Shown here: in pieces, positions 45,402 through 56,700 of the stretch
How positions within the stretch are numbered: the first letter of the stretch is position 1
Layout: every line of letters begins with the position of its first letter
NCBI RefSeq assembly: GCF_007753095.1
Contig: NZ_CP036348.1
Location: forward strand, 1,984,001-2,048,000
DNA: 64,000 nucleotides
Source: Rosistilla carotiformis
GTDB taxonomy: Bacteria > Planctomycetota > Planctomycetia > Pirellulales > Pirellulaceae
Direction of reading: 5' to 3'
Notes under the pieces: model-generated
The model's database searches: none
What the model was told of the DNA's origin: nothing
The model's input: the letters and a program-made list of their open reading frames with translations, nothing else
Translations under genes and position numbers: made by a program

Positions 45402-46682
45402 ATGACCACGAGTATCGATCAGGCATTTCGCAAAGCGTATGCCAAACGCACGGGAACGTCGGGTGCCACCAGCGAATCGACCAACGGTACGATTGCTGTC
45501 TGGATCGACGAACCCTCGGGAAAGACCTTTCGAAACGAATCGGCGCAAGCCGTGGGGGCGCCCCATTTCGAACCCGGCCCTGCGAACCCAAAGGTTGCTG
45601 TCGACGCCCCTGCTGCTCCAAGCGTCGCGGACGAATCGTTGGAGCCCACGATCGATCTTCCGACGGCGACCGTCGAATCTGCAGTGGCTGAGCCATCGGA
45701 GCCGATCGCCGTTGCCCCAACCGCAGCTCCGGCGGAACCCGCCGTTGTTAGCGAGCCGGTAGTCGTGGCGGCCGAACCGACTTCGCCTCCACCCGCCGTG
45801 GTGGCGCCCACGCTCCCCGAATCCTCCGCTGTCGCACCGATCGCAGAGGCGAGCAAGCTAAAGATCGATGTCCGCCCGGGAACAACCGCCTACGATGCCT
45901 GGGCGGCCAAGCTGCAAACGCTGGACTTGGCTCCCAAAATGGAAGCCTCGAAGGCGATGGAACCCACGATCGCAAAACCGTCACCTGCCCTGACTCGTGA
46001 CGCGCTGCCCGCGTTCGCGCCGGTCTGGGAAGTGGACGAGTTCTTGTTGCCGGAAGTGGCAAAGAACTTGGTCGCCGAACATCTGCATGCCATGGGTACG
46101 CAATTGGAACGTGCCAGTCGTGAAGGGTTGCAAACTATGGCCGTCTCCAGCCAGAACCGTCAAACCGGTCGCTCGACGGTGGCGATTGCGATTGCCCAAG
46201 TCGCTGCCAACAACGGTCTTCGCGTGGCATTGGTCGATGCCGATGCCGAAAGTCCGTCGTTACTGGAAAAATTGCAGCTGGAAATGACCAACGACTGGGT
46301 CGACGCGATCTCTCAAGACGTATCGATTGAAGAAGTGGCGGTAACATCGCTGGCGAACAATTTCTGCTTCCTGCCGCTGCTGGAAAAAACGCCAGAGCAG
46401 CTCAAGCAGATCGACCACTGTGCCGCTTCGCTGCTGGAACGCCTGAAGTTGCACTTCGATTTCATCGTTGTCGATTTTGGACCGCTACAACACGCCAGCT
46501 TTGGTCTCTCGATTCCGCTGAGCGATGAACTGTTCGATGCCGTCGTCCTGATCGAAGACATGCGGCGGATCGATCCCGAAACGCTCGAATCGTACGCGCG
46601 TCGAATTCGCGCCGTCGGTATCGATAACATTGGCCTGATTGAAAACTACGTCGACGCTGACACCGCGGATGCCGCCGCGTAG
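45402..46682 (+). CDS. CpsD/BY-kinase-like P-loop protein with atypical Walker A
   Basis: A 426-aa protein. Residues 1 to about 200 are Pro/Ala/Glu-rich and low-complexity. From about 215 there is a MinD/CpsD-type ATPase domain: LVAEHLHAMGTQLERA, then MAVSSQNRQTGRSTVAIAIA (Walker A position), VALVDADAESPSLLEKL (Walker A' DxD), LHFDFIVVDFGPL (Walker B) and VVLIEDMRRIDPETL. Bacterial tyrosine kinases and XrtA-associated autokinases carry GKST in Walker A; here it reads GRST, so ATP hydrolysis may be weak or lost. There is no C-terminal Tyr cluster. It follows the Gln-rich membrane protein and precedes an ExeA-like ATPase, the same pair seen in exosortase-linked EPS clusters. Confidence 0.78.
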   Translation: MTTSIDQAFRKAYAKRTGTSGATSESTNGTIAVWIDEPSGKTFRNESAQAVGAPHFEPGPANPKVAVDAPAAPSVADESLEPTIDLPTATVESAVAEPSEPIAVAPTAAPAEPAVVSEPVVVAAEPTSPPPAVVAPTLPESSAVAPIAEASKLKIDVRPGTTAYDAWAAKLQTLDLAPKMEASKAMEPTIAKPSPALTRDALPAFAPVWEVDEFLLPEVAKNLVAEHLHAMGTQLERASREGLQTMAVSSQNRQTGRSTVAIAIAQVAANNGLRVALVDADAESPSLLEKLQLEMTNDWVDAISQDVSIEEVAVTSLANNFCFLPLLEKTPEQLKQIDHCAASLLERLKLHFDFIVVDFGPLQHASFGLSIPLSDELFDAVVLIEDMRRIDPETLESYARRIRAVGIDNIGLIENYVDADTADAAA

Positions 46683-46746
46683 TCTGTTGCATCGACGCCT
46701 GAGATCGATCGCGAAACGTTGAATCAACTGCCCGGGGATTTTCAAA

Positions 46747-47574
46747 ATGTATAAAAGCCACTGGAATCTGACCGAACGCCCGTTCGAAAACTGGTCCAAC
46801 GAACAGTTCTATTATCCTTCGGAAGTCCATCAGACGGCGCTGCTGAAACTGCGATACGGCGTCGAAAATCGCCGCAGTGCGGCGGTCCTGTGCGGCGAGA
46901 GTGGGATGGGTAAGACGATCCTGTTGGACAGCTTCGCCCGCCAACTTTCAGACGATTTCGGCCCCGTTGCCCAAGTCGTCTTCCCTTCGTTGCCGGGCGA
47001 ACAACTGCTCTCCTACATCGCTGACCAGTGGACCGGCAGCACCGGCGACGATAACGAATCGATGCGTGGCGCGTTGGGGCGGATTCAAACGTTTCTAAAG
47101 GATAATGTTGCCGCCGGTAAGCACGCGGTATTGATCGTCGACGAAGCGCATCTGCTCAGCGATTCCCAACAGCTCGAAACACTGCGGCTGTTGCTGAACA
47201 TCAACGCCGGCGCCGAAGGCTCCGAATCGGCGTGGACCTTGATTCTGGTAGGCCATCCGACGTTGATCAGCACGATCGAACGCAACCGCGCTTTGGACGG
47301 ACGCGTGTCGGTCAAATGTGTTCTGCAACGGTTGTCGATGGAACAGACCGCCGGATACATCCAACATCGCTTGGCCGCCGTTGGTGGCGAGATCGACAAG
47401 ATCTTCAGCCTGGCAGCCCTCGAAGCGATCCAGCTGCGCAGCTCCGGGATCCCTCGCCGGATCAACCGCCTGTGCGATCTCGGTTTGATGGTCGCCTACG
47501 CCGAAGACCAACCGCAGGTCGACGCACACCACATCGAAGGCGTCTATAACGAACTCGTTTCGATTCCCGCCTAA
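46747..47574 (+). CDS. ExeA/GspA-like AAA ATPase
   Basis: A 275-aa protein of the ExeA family. It has the typical N-terminus MYKSHWNLTERPFENWSNEQ, Walker A CGESGMGKTILLD (about 56-68), Walker B AVLIVDEAHLL, a sensor region LILVGHPTL and the C-terminal VYNELVSIPA. Such ATPases aid secretin assembly or, in exosortase (XrtA) clusters, serve EPS export. Unlike Aeromonas ExeA it lacks a peptidoglycan-binding C-terminal extension and a membrane helix, so it would be cytoplasmic. GGGGA precedes ATG 46747. The 64-base gap from the CpsD-like gene suggests one operon. Confidence 0.87.
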   Translation: MYKSHWNLTERPFENWSNEQFYYPSEVHQTALLKLRYGVENRRSAAVLCGESGMGKTILLDSFARQLSDDFGPVAQVVFPSLPGEQLLSYIADQWTGSTGDDNESMRGALGRIQTFLKDNVAAGKHAVLIVDEAHLLSDSQQLETLRLLLNINAGAEGSESAWTLILVGHPTLISTIERNRALDGRVSVKCVLQRLSMEQTAGYIQHRLAAVGGEIDKIFSLAALEAIQLRSSGIPRRINRLCDLGLMVAYAEDQPQVDAHHIEGVYNELVSIPA

Positions 47575-47783
47575 GCCAGCGCTCTTCCTGCGCTGGAATT
47601 GAGACCTCAGTCGAACGACAGCGGAGTCTCCCCTGCTTTCCACAGGGGAATTCGCCATGCTACTCGCCGCGATCCTCCACCGAATGGAGGTGCTCGCAAT
47701 CCCCACTGGAGTCTATTAGAATCGGGCCGATTGCAACTCGGCAATCGTGTTCGATTACAAGGCTTTGGGGAGGGAAATTGGTC

Positions 47784-50700
47784 ATGAGACCGGCAAGGCG
47801 AGCCGTCACAACGGCAAAGCGTCGCTGCCTGCTTGAGCAGCTGGAAACACGGCAACTGTTAGCGGCCGTTCCCTTCGGACAAAATCCGCTTCAGGTGTTG
47901 GACGTCAACCGCGACGGGGTCGTTGCACCGGTAGACGCGTTGCGGATCATCAATGCGATCAATCGATCGGGTTCGAGTGCCGTCGATCCACGGACGGAGC
48001 CTGGCAACTTTGTCGACGTGTCAGGGGATGGGGCCGCGACAGCTTTAGATGCCCTGCGGGTAATCAATGCGTTAAACCGCAACACGCCAATCCTCGCCGC
48101 AACGCTTCCCAACGATTCGGGCCCCATAGGGGATCCAACCGCCACGCTGGATCTGCTGACCCAAGATTATCGCATCGATCTGGGAATCAGCATTGGCCCC
48201 GCTGGCGACGCGCGGATCGCTCTGCAGGTTGGCGACACCGGACTGCCAGTCGATATCACCGACCGATTTGCCGACAACCGAGCGAGCCTTTCGATCGCGG
48301 AACTCGATTCCATCTTCGGCAGCCCATTGCCCGACGGCGACCACGCCGTGACGGGTTTTCTAGATGATCACGCCGCGTTTTCGTTCGTTCTGACGGTCGA
48401 CCGGACCGCACCAGCGGTCGAGATCCCATCGCTGCCTCAGGATGCGGATGTCAGTCCCACGATTCGCGTGGTAGGAAATCAGATCGATGCCAATCCGAGC
48501 GACTCCGCAACGCTATCGATCGATGGAGCGACACGCCCATTGATCGTCGGGGCCGACGGGCGATTCAACATGCCGGTCACCGAGACCCCTTCATCGGGAT
48601 CGAAACAGGTTCTCGTAAGCTTTAGCGACCAAGCGGGCAACGTGACCGAGATCGATCGTGCCATCAACATCGTTCCCTCCATGGTTGTCGGAGCGACGGG
48701 AGCCGAGGGTTGGGTGGCGCAGAGTGCCGACGAGATCGTCTTTGGCAGCCGCGATAGCTTTGTCGTGCAAGCCGACCATTTGATTCAACGCGGCTCGGGC
48801 ACCTCGCCACGGTTGGAGTTCGATATCGAACAACTCAGCGAACCGACGTCCACGCTGCTGGTATCGATCCTCGATCCTAACAATGTTTCGCAATCGGCGC
48901 TGGATACGGTGCCCGATGGCGAAACGATCTTCTCGCTGCATCCTGGTGGCGATGCCGATTATCGGCTTGGTTTAGTTCAGTTTGATGGGACACGGGTGTC
49001 GATCGATCTGACGGAATTGCAACTGTCTCAAGCCTTGGTCCGCTTCCAAAGCGTCGCGGCCCAATCGTCCTCCGAAGCCTTGCTGCGCGTCAACGCCTTG
49101 CGAGTGCAAACACCTCAGGAAAGTGCCCCACGGCCACGTCCGCGAACCTCAGCATCGCGTCTTGCGATGCCAGGCCCAGCGATCGATTTAGAAACCTTCG
49201 CTGCAACCGACGAACTCATTGTGCACCTGCTCAGCGACCGGCTGGACCCGCAAACCGGGCAGTATGTTGCCACGGTCCAGGTCGAGAGTTCGTCGGGGAT
49301 GTCGCGACGGCCGGCGGTGGTCAAGCTGCCAAACGTGCCGGTCGGCGTTGAGATCTCGAACGCCAGCGGAACCGATGACAATGGCGTTCCCTACATCAAT
49401 CTGACTCCAGCGATTCCGGAAACGGGTCTCGGCCCAGGTCAATGGTCGCTTCCAATCGAAATCGAAATCGAAAACCCAAGCCTGCTGCTCACGACGCTAC
49501 AAACCGAGGTCCTGATTGGACCGGCGAACCAGCCGCCGGTGTTGCCAGCGATTGCGGCGCAAACGATGATGCCCGGTGGCGTGCTGAATATGGACCTCCG
49601 AGCCAGCGATGCCGATGGAGATCGCATCACCTACCGGCTGGCACCGGTCGGTCCCGCCGTATTGCCCAGCGGCGGCATCGATGCGCAAGGCATACTACGA
49701 TTGTCGCCGACGCCGAACGAAATCGGCCGCTACGAATTCGAAGTCATCGCCTCCGACGGCGCATCGGAAACGCGACGTTCGTTTGTGCTGGATGTCGTTG
49801 CGGATCCCAACACCGACACGCGTGTTAGCGGCACCGTTCTCGACGTCGACGGTACGCCAATCGCTGGGATGCAGGTGGATCTTGGACAGGTCAGCGTGTT
49901 AACCGACGCGTCGGGGCGTTTTACGCTGAACCTGGGTAACGGAACGCTAGTCAGCGACACGCTGAAGATCCGCGGAGAACTTTATTCGGGCGCAGCCACC
50001 TACCCTTACATTGCCGAAAAGCTGCCGCTCGTCCTCGATCGCCCTCCAATCGTTGGCGTCAACAACGTCATTGGGCGACCAATCTATCTGCCTAAATTGG
50101 ATCTGGCCAACGGCCAAACCATCGACCCGCTGAACGATACGACAGTCACGACAGCGGCGGTCCCCGACACGTCGGTGGAGATCATCGCCGGCACGCTATT
50201 GAACCAGCAGGGGACTTCGTTTGATGGCACGTTGAGCATCACTGAAGTCCCGATGACGTTGACCCCCGCGGCGTTGCCGCCCGGTCTGCAACCCGATATC
50301 GTCCTGACGATCCAGCCGGGCGAGATGGTCTTTACGGCCCCCGCTCCATTGACATTCCCCAACCGCTCCGGCTGGGCACCGGGAACGAACATGGATCTGT
50401 GGTCGATCAATCCCGTGACGGGGCAGTTCGACGACGTGGGAGACATGCGAGTCAGCAGCGACGGTCAACGGATCGAAACGATCTCCGGCGGCGTCCGCAA
50501 CAGCAGCTGGCATTTCCCCTCGCCACCGCCACCAACGCCGCGTGCTCCCGAAGCTCAGCCGGCTAACCAAGATAAAGCGTGTCCTCCGTCGAGTTGCGGC
50601 ACCAGCAAACCACTGCAGTCGCGCGGTTCGGGCTGCCCGGAGGATTGTACGGCGACGGTGAAAGCGAACTCGGAAGTTGAATTACACAGCGGTGCGCTAC

Positions 50701-53700
50701 TAGAAATGCATTCGTTGATCCCCTACACCTCGTTGGGGACCTCGCGTGGTCTGACCCTGCACTACGATTCTGAAACAGCCGATCCACGGCCCATCGTGCA
50801 TTTTGGATTCGACGACGCGGTTGGTGGCGACGACCAGCGTTTGGTCGGGTCGCTGTCGGTCTCACGCGGCGATTTCACCAGCCAAATCGACGGCGCCGCC
50901 AACGGCCAAGGTGTTTTGTCGGGGCAACATTATTGGACGCTCCCCGACGACGGAGGCGATATCACCGCGGCGATTCAAGGGGATATGCGTGGTCTGCCAT
51001 CGGGAATCTATCAATACCAATTGACCCAAGGTTTGATGCAGTTCGCCGATGGCGGCGTGACCGGTTCGACCGTTACGCAATCCGGCGAGATCGTACATGT
51101 CGACGCGTCCAACAGTCCGCTGGGCGCCGGTTGGCAATTGGGCGGCATCCAACAATTGATCGAAAACCCCGACGGTTCGCTGTTGCTGGTCGACGGGGAT
51201 GGCACGACGATACGTTATTCGAATACCGACATCGCGGGACAATACGATTCGCCTCCAGGCGACTTCTCTCAAGTAGTAAAGCTGGCCGATGGCAGCTTCG
51301 TGCGGACGCTAACCGACCAGACAACGTACGCTTTTGATTCCTCCGGACGAATGACGTCGGTCACCGATCGCAACGCAAATGCCACCTCGTTGCAATACGA
51401 TGGCGAGGGGCGGTTGACGAAGATCGTCGACCCCGTCGGTCTGGCAACCACGTTGACCTACAACGCGCTGGGGAAGGTCGATGCGATCACCGACCCGGCC
51501 GCGCGGCAAACCCTGTTGCAATACGATGCTGCCGGCAATTTGATTCGCATCACCGATCCCGATGGCACGTCGCGTAATTTTGGCTACGACAGCCAGCACC
51601 ACTTGGTCCAAGAGATCGATCAACGTGGCAATGTCGAGCAGACGTTCTACGGTTTCCATGGGCGTGTGGAGCGGTCGATCCGCAAGGACGGGACCGAGAT
51701 GTTTTTCGAACCGCTGCAGACTCAGCACTTGCAATCGGTCACCGCAACGTTGGACCCGACGTCGCCCCCCCCCGCAGCGATCCAATTCGATCCCGTGGCC
51801 CGCGTGGTCGACAGCAACGGCAACGTGACCGAAACGCGATTGAATCGTCTGGGCCAAGCGGTCGCATCGATCGATTTCGAGGGCGCTTCGACCACCGTCG
51901 ATCGCAACGATGACAATTTGATCACCGTCGAGACCGATACGCGCGGTTTCAGCACCCGGTTTGGCTACGACGATCGCGGCAATTTGATCCTTTTGGACCG
52001 ACCGGCATCCACCGATGGGCCCGCCGCAACGATGCGTTTAACCAGCGGTCAGACCGTGTTTGCGACACTGAACGATCTGCCGCAGGGTGCCTCTGCCGCG
52101 CCCCCTTTGGACTACGACCTGTTTACGATCGATGCTACCGCCGGATCGGAACTGTTTGTCTCGATCAGCCGCACGTCATCGTCGTCATTAGAAGCGATTT
52201 TGCTGAGCCCTTCGGGTGCGGTCGTCGCCCAACAGACCTTTGGCCGCTTTGCTGAAGATCTGGACCGCAGCGGACCGCTGACCGAATCGGGCAATTACAC
52301 CATCCTGGTCCGCGACCCAGGCATTGCGCGGTTTGGTCAGCAGGAATTCTACCTGACCGCAACGGTGATCGATGACCAGCCCGACGCCGATACCGTAGAA
52401 ATTGCAAGCGGAGAAACGATCAGTGGTTCGATCGATCTTCGCGGTGACATCGATACCTACACCATTGCGGTCGATGCCGGCGACGATCTGTTTATCACCT
52501 TCCGCGAAGTCCTCAGCAGCTTTAGCAACCTGCAAACGATCGTCTTCGATCCCGCGGGCAACGAGATCGATCAAGCCACCGTATCTGCCGGTGGAAATCT
52601 GTTGCTGACCGACATCGCCGACGCGGGTATTTATACGATCTTGGTCCGCGACGCCGATGGAGCCAATACCGGCGATTACCGATTAACGGCGACGGTGATC
52701 GACACGCAAACCGATGACGACACCATTGCGTTGGTCAGCGGCCGCACGGTGAATGCCAACCTCGGCGCTGGAGACATCGATACCTACACCATCGCCCTAG
52801 AGGCTGGTGACGATCTGTTTGTCGCTTTCCGCGAAGCCAACTTCAGTTTCAACAACCTGCAAACGATCGTCTTCGATCCGGCAGGCGATGAGATCGATCG
52901 GGCGACCGTATCGGCAGGAGGTCATCTGTCGCTGACCGACATCGCGACTGCGGGCACTTATACGATCCTGGTCCGCGACGCCGATTTCGCCAACTTCGGC
53001 GATTACCGGTTAACCGCGACGGTGATCGATCTTCAAACGGACGACGATACCGCTGCATTGGTTAGCGGTCGTACGGTCAATGGGAATTTGGACTTTGGCG
53101 ACATCGACACCTACACCATCGCTGTCGACGCCGGCGATGACTTGTACGTCGCGTTCCGCGAAGTTAGCTTTAGTTTCAGCAACCTGCAAACGATCGTCTT
53201 CGATCCGGCCGGCAATGAAATCGAGCGAGCGACGGTTTCTATTGGAGGCAATCTTACTTTCGATGAGGTCGCTGCCGGAGGCCTCTATACGATTCTGGTT
53301 CGCGACGCCGATGGAGTGAACGCGGGCGACTACCGGTTGACTGCGACGGTGCTCGACGCTCAAGCGGACGACGATACCGTCGCATTGGTCAGCGGTCGGA
53401 CGGTCAATGGAAATTTGGACGTTGGCGACATCGACACCTACAGCATCGCTGTCGACGCCGGCGACGATCTATACATCGCGTTCCGCGAGGTCGTCAATGA
53501 TTTCAGTAACCTGCAAGCGATCGTCTTTGATCCGGCGGGCAACGCGATCGACGAGACGACCGTTTCGATAGGGCATAATTTTACTTTCAGCAGTATTTCC
53601 ACCGCAGGTCTTTACACGATTCTGGTTCGCGATGTCGATGCACGCTACACCGGCGACTACCGCCTGACGGCCACGGTGATCGATGCGGACGCCGGCGACG

Positions 53701-56700
53701 ATGCTGTCGCGCTGGTCAGCGGACGCACCACAAGCGGACGCCTGGAAAGTGGCGACATCGACACCTACACCGTTGCCGTCGACGCAGGGGACGATCTTTA
53801 TGTCGCGTTCCGCGAGGTCGTCAATGATTTCAGCAACCTGCAAACGATCGTCTTCGATCCGGCGGGCAACGAGATCGATCGGGCGACCGTTTCGGAAGGA
53901 GGCAACCTTTCGCTGGACAGTGTTTCCACCGCCGGTCTTTACACGATCATGGTTCGCGATGCCGATGCACGCTACACCGGGGATTACCGCCTGACGGCCA
54001 CAGTCGTCGACGCCCAAGCCGATGCTGACACGGTCGCATTGGTCAGTGGCCGCACGGTCAATGCGAACTTGGGATCTGGAGATATCGACACCTACACCAT
54101 CGTCGTCGACGCCGGGGATGATCTGTTTGTCGCGTTCCGCGAGGTCGTCAATGACTTCAGCAATTTGCAAACGATCATCTACGATCCGGCGGGCAACGAG
54201 ATCGATCAAGCGACCGTTTCACTTGGCGGCAACTTTTCATTTAGCGATGTTTCAGTCGCAGGCACCTACACGATTCTGGTCCGGGATGCCGATGGGCAAT
54301 ACGCTGGCGACTACCGCCTGACGGCCACGGTGATCGATGCCCAAGCCGATGACGACGCGGTCGCGCTGGTCAGCGGACGCACCGCAAGCGGGCGGCTCGA
54401 CAGCGGCGATGTCGATACCTACACGATCGATGTCGACGCGGGCGACGACCTGTATCTCGCATTCCGCGAGGTCGTCAACGATTTCAGCAACCTGCAAGCA
54501 ATCGTCTTCGATCCGGCAGGCGTCCCAATCGACCAAGCGACAGCATCCATTGGCGCCAACCTTGACTTCCGCGACCTGGCGACCGGGGGGACCTACACGA
54601 TTCTGATTCGCGACGCCGATGCCGTGAACAGGGGCGAATACCGATTGACCGCGACGGTAATCGACGGGGAATCCGATGCAAACGTTCTGGCACTTGAGAA
54701 CGCTGAACAGGTCGTCGCTGCGCTTGATGTTGGCGACATCGATACCTTTACAATTAACGCCCAAGCAGGCGATGCGATTTCGATCGCGTTTGAAGAGGTG
54801 GTGAATCGATTTTCGAATTTGCAGGCCGTCCTCTATTCGCCCAACGGCAGTTTGATCGATTCGGCAGTGACCGCGACGTCGGGAACGATCACCGCCGCTG
54901 CGCTTTCGGCGACGGGCGACTATACAATTTTGATCCGCGACCTCGACGGTCAGAGCAGCGGCGAATATCGCGTCCGGGGCACGCGCAATGGCGCTCCTGA
55001 TGGGGGTGATCGTCAAGCGGACGAGGAAACGATTGCCGTCGTCACCGACGAAATACTGGCGGATGCCGTCACGGAAACCTTAGCGGAGAATGCCGAATCC
55101 GCGCCGACGCCAGTTGCCGAACGGGTGCCACAGCCGACGTTGGAATTTTTCAGCAACATCGATGAGCGTGCCCCACGCCAAATATCCGAACCTTTGCTCA
55201 GCATCATTTCCGAACAGATTGCAAGTGATGATGACCTAGGTCACCGGACGATTGACGAAGCGGGAGCGGTGGACGAAATCGAGTTTATTGCAGACGCTTC
55301 GGGCGCGTTTTTCGCAACCATCGATTCCGACACACTCACACTGCGTATCCGCGTTGTGGGCCCCGATGGAAGTGAATTGATTTCCACAACCAATTTCGCC
55401 GATGGCAACGACGGACGCGTCGACATCGATTTGATCGATCTCGAACGGGCGGGAGCGTATTCATTGCAGATCGCGGCCGATGACGGGGTCTCGATCGGTG
55501 ATTACCGGGTAATCAGCAGTGTGATCGATGTCAGCACAACAGCTCAGGTCGGATCGCCGCGGCGGATGACGTACGATGCAACCTTTAACCAATTGACCTC
55601 GGTCACCGATGAACTGGGGCGACAGACGCTCTATACCCTTGATCCGGCAACCGGAAATACGACGGCGATTCGAGAGGTCGTGGGGCAAATCGACGATGCG
55701 ATCAATGGACAGACCGACGATCTGGTCACGGCAATCACCTACGCCGCTCACGGGCTGATCGACACGATCACCGATCCTCTGGGCCGGGTAACCGACTACG
55801 ACTACAACGCGGCCGGACTGCCGATATCCATCACCTTTGCCGTCGGCACCGTCGACGCAGCGACGCGGCGGTTTGAATACGACGACCGCGGAAATCAAAC
55901 CGCCATCGTCGATGAAAACGGCAATCGAACGACAATGCAGTACGACGCGATGAACCGTTTGACAATGGTCATCGAAGCGGATCCCGATGGTGTGGGACCC
56001 TTGGAATCTCCGGTCAGCCGGTTTGTCTACGACGCGGCCGGCAATCCGATCGAAACGATCGATGCCGCCAATAGCGTCACGACGGTTGTTTTCGATCCAA
56101 TGGACCGCCCAACAACGGTTCGCGACGAACTGGGGAACGAAACAACAACCAAGTACGATCGCTTTGGCAACGTCGCATCGATCACCGATCCCAATGGAAA
56201 TACAACCCGTTTCGTTTACGACGCGCGAAATCGCCGGATCGCCACGATCGATCCCGATGGCGGCGTGACCGAGTTTGCGTATGACACCGACAACAACTTG
56301 ATCGCCATCACCGACTCGGTCGGCAATCGCACGGAGTTCGTCTACGACGGACGCGATCGCATGATTGCCGAAACCGATCCGCTGGGAGCCGTCACCCGTT
56401 TCCACTTCGACCCGGTCGACAATCTGATTCGCAAGCTCGACCGCAATGGCCGATCGATACGACTGCAATACGATGAACTCGATCGCTTGGTCACCGAAGA
56501 TTGGTTCGCTGCTGGAGTCGAGCCTTTAGGCGACGCGCCCGCCGAAGATCGGCTAAAGCCTACACTCCAGCAGACCATCACCTACACCTACGACAAGCCC
56601 GGCAACCTCCTCTCCATCGAAGACAACTTCAGCCGCTACGACTACACCTACGACGCCCGCAACCGCGTCACGCAAGTCGACGCATTCTTGAGCGCCAACG

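Noticed and set aside
53469-55016. Long minus-strand frames across the RHS repeat block
   Set aside because: They repeat with the same 327-base period as the sense repeats and are only their complement.
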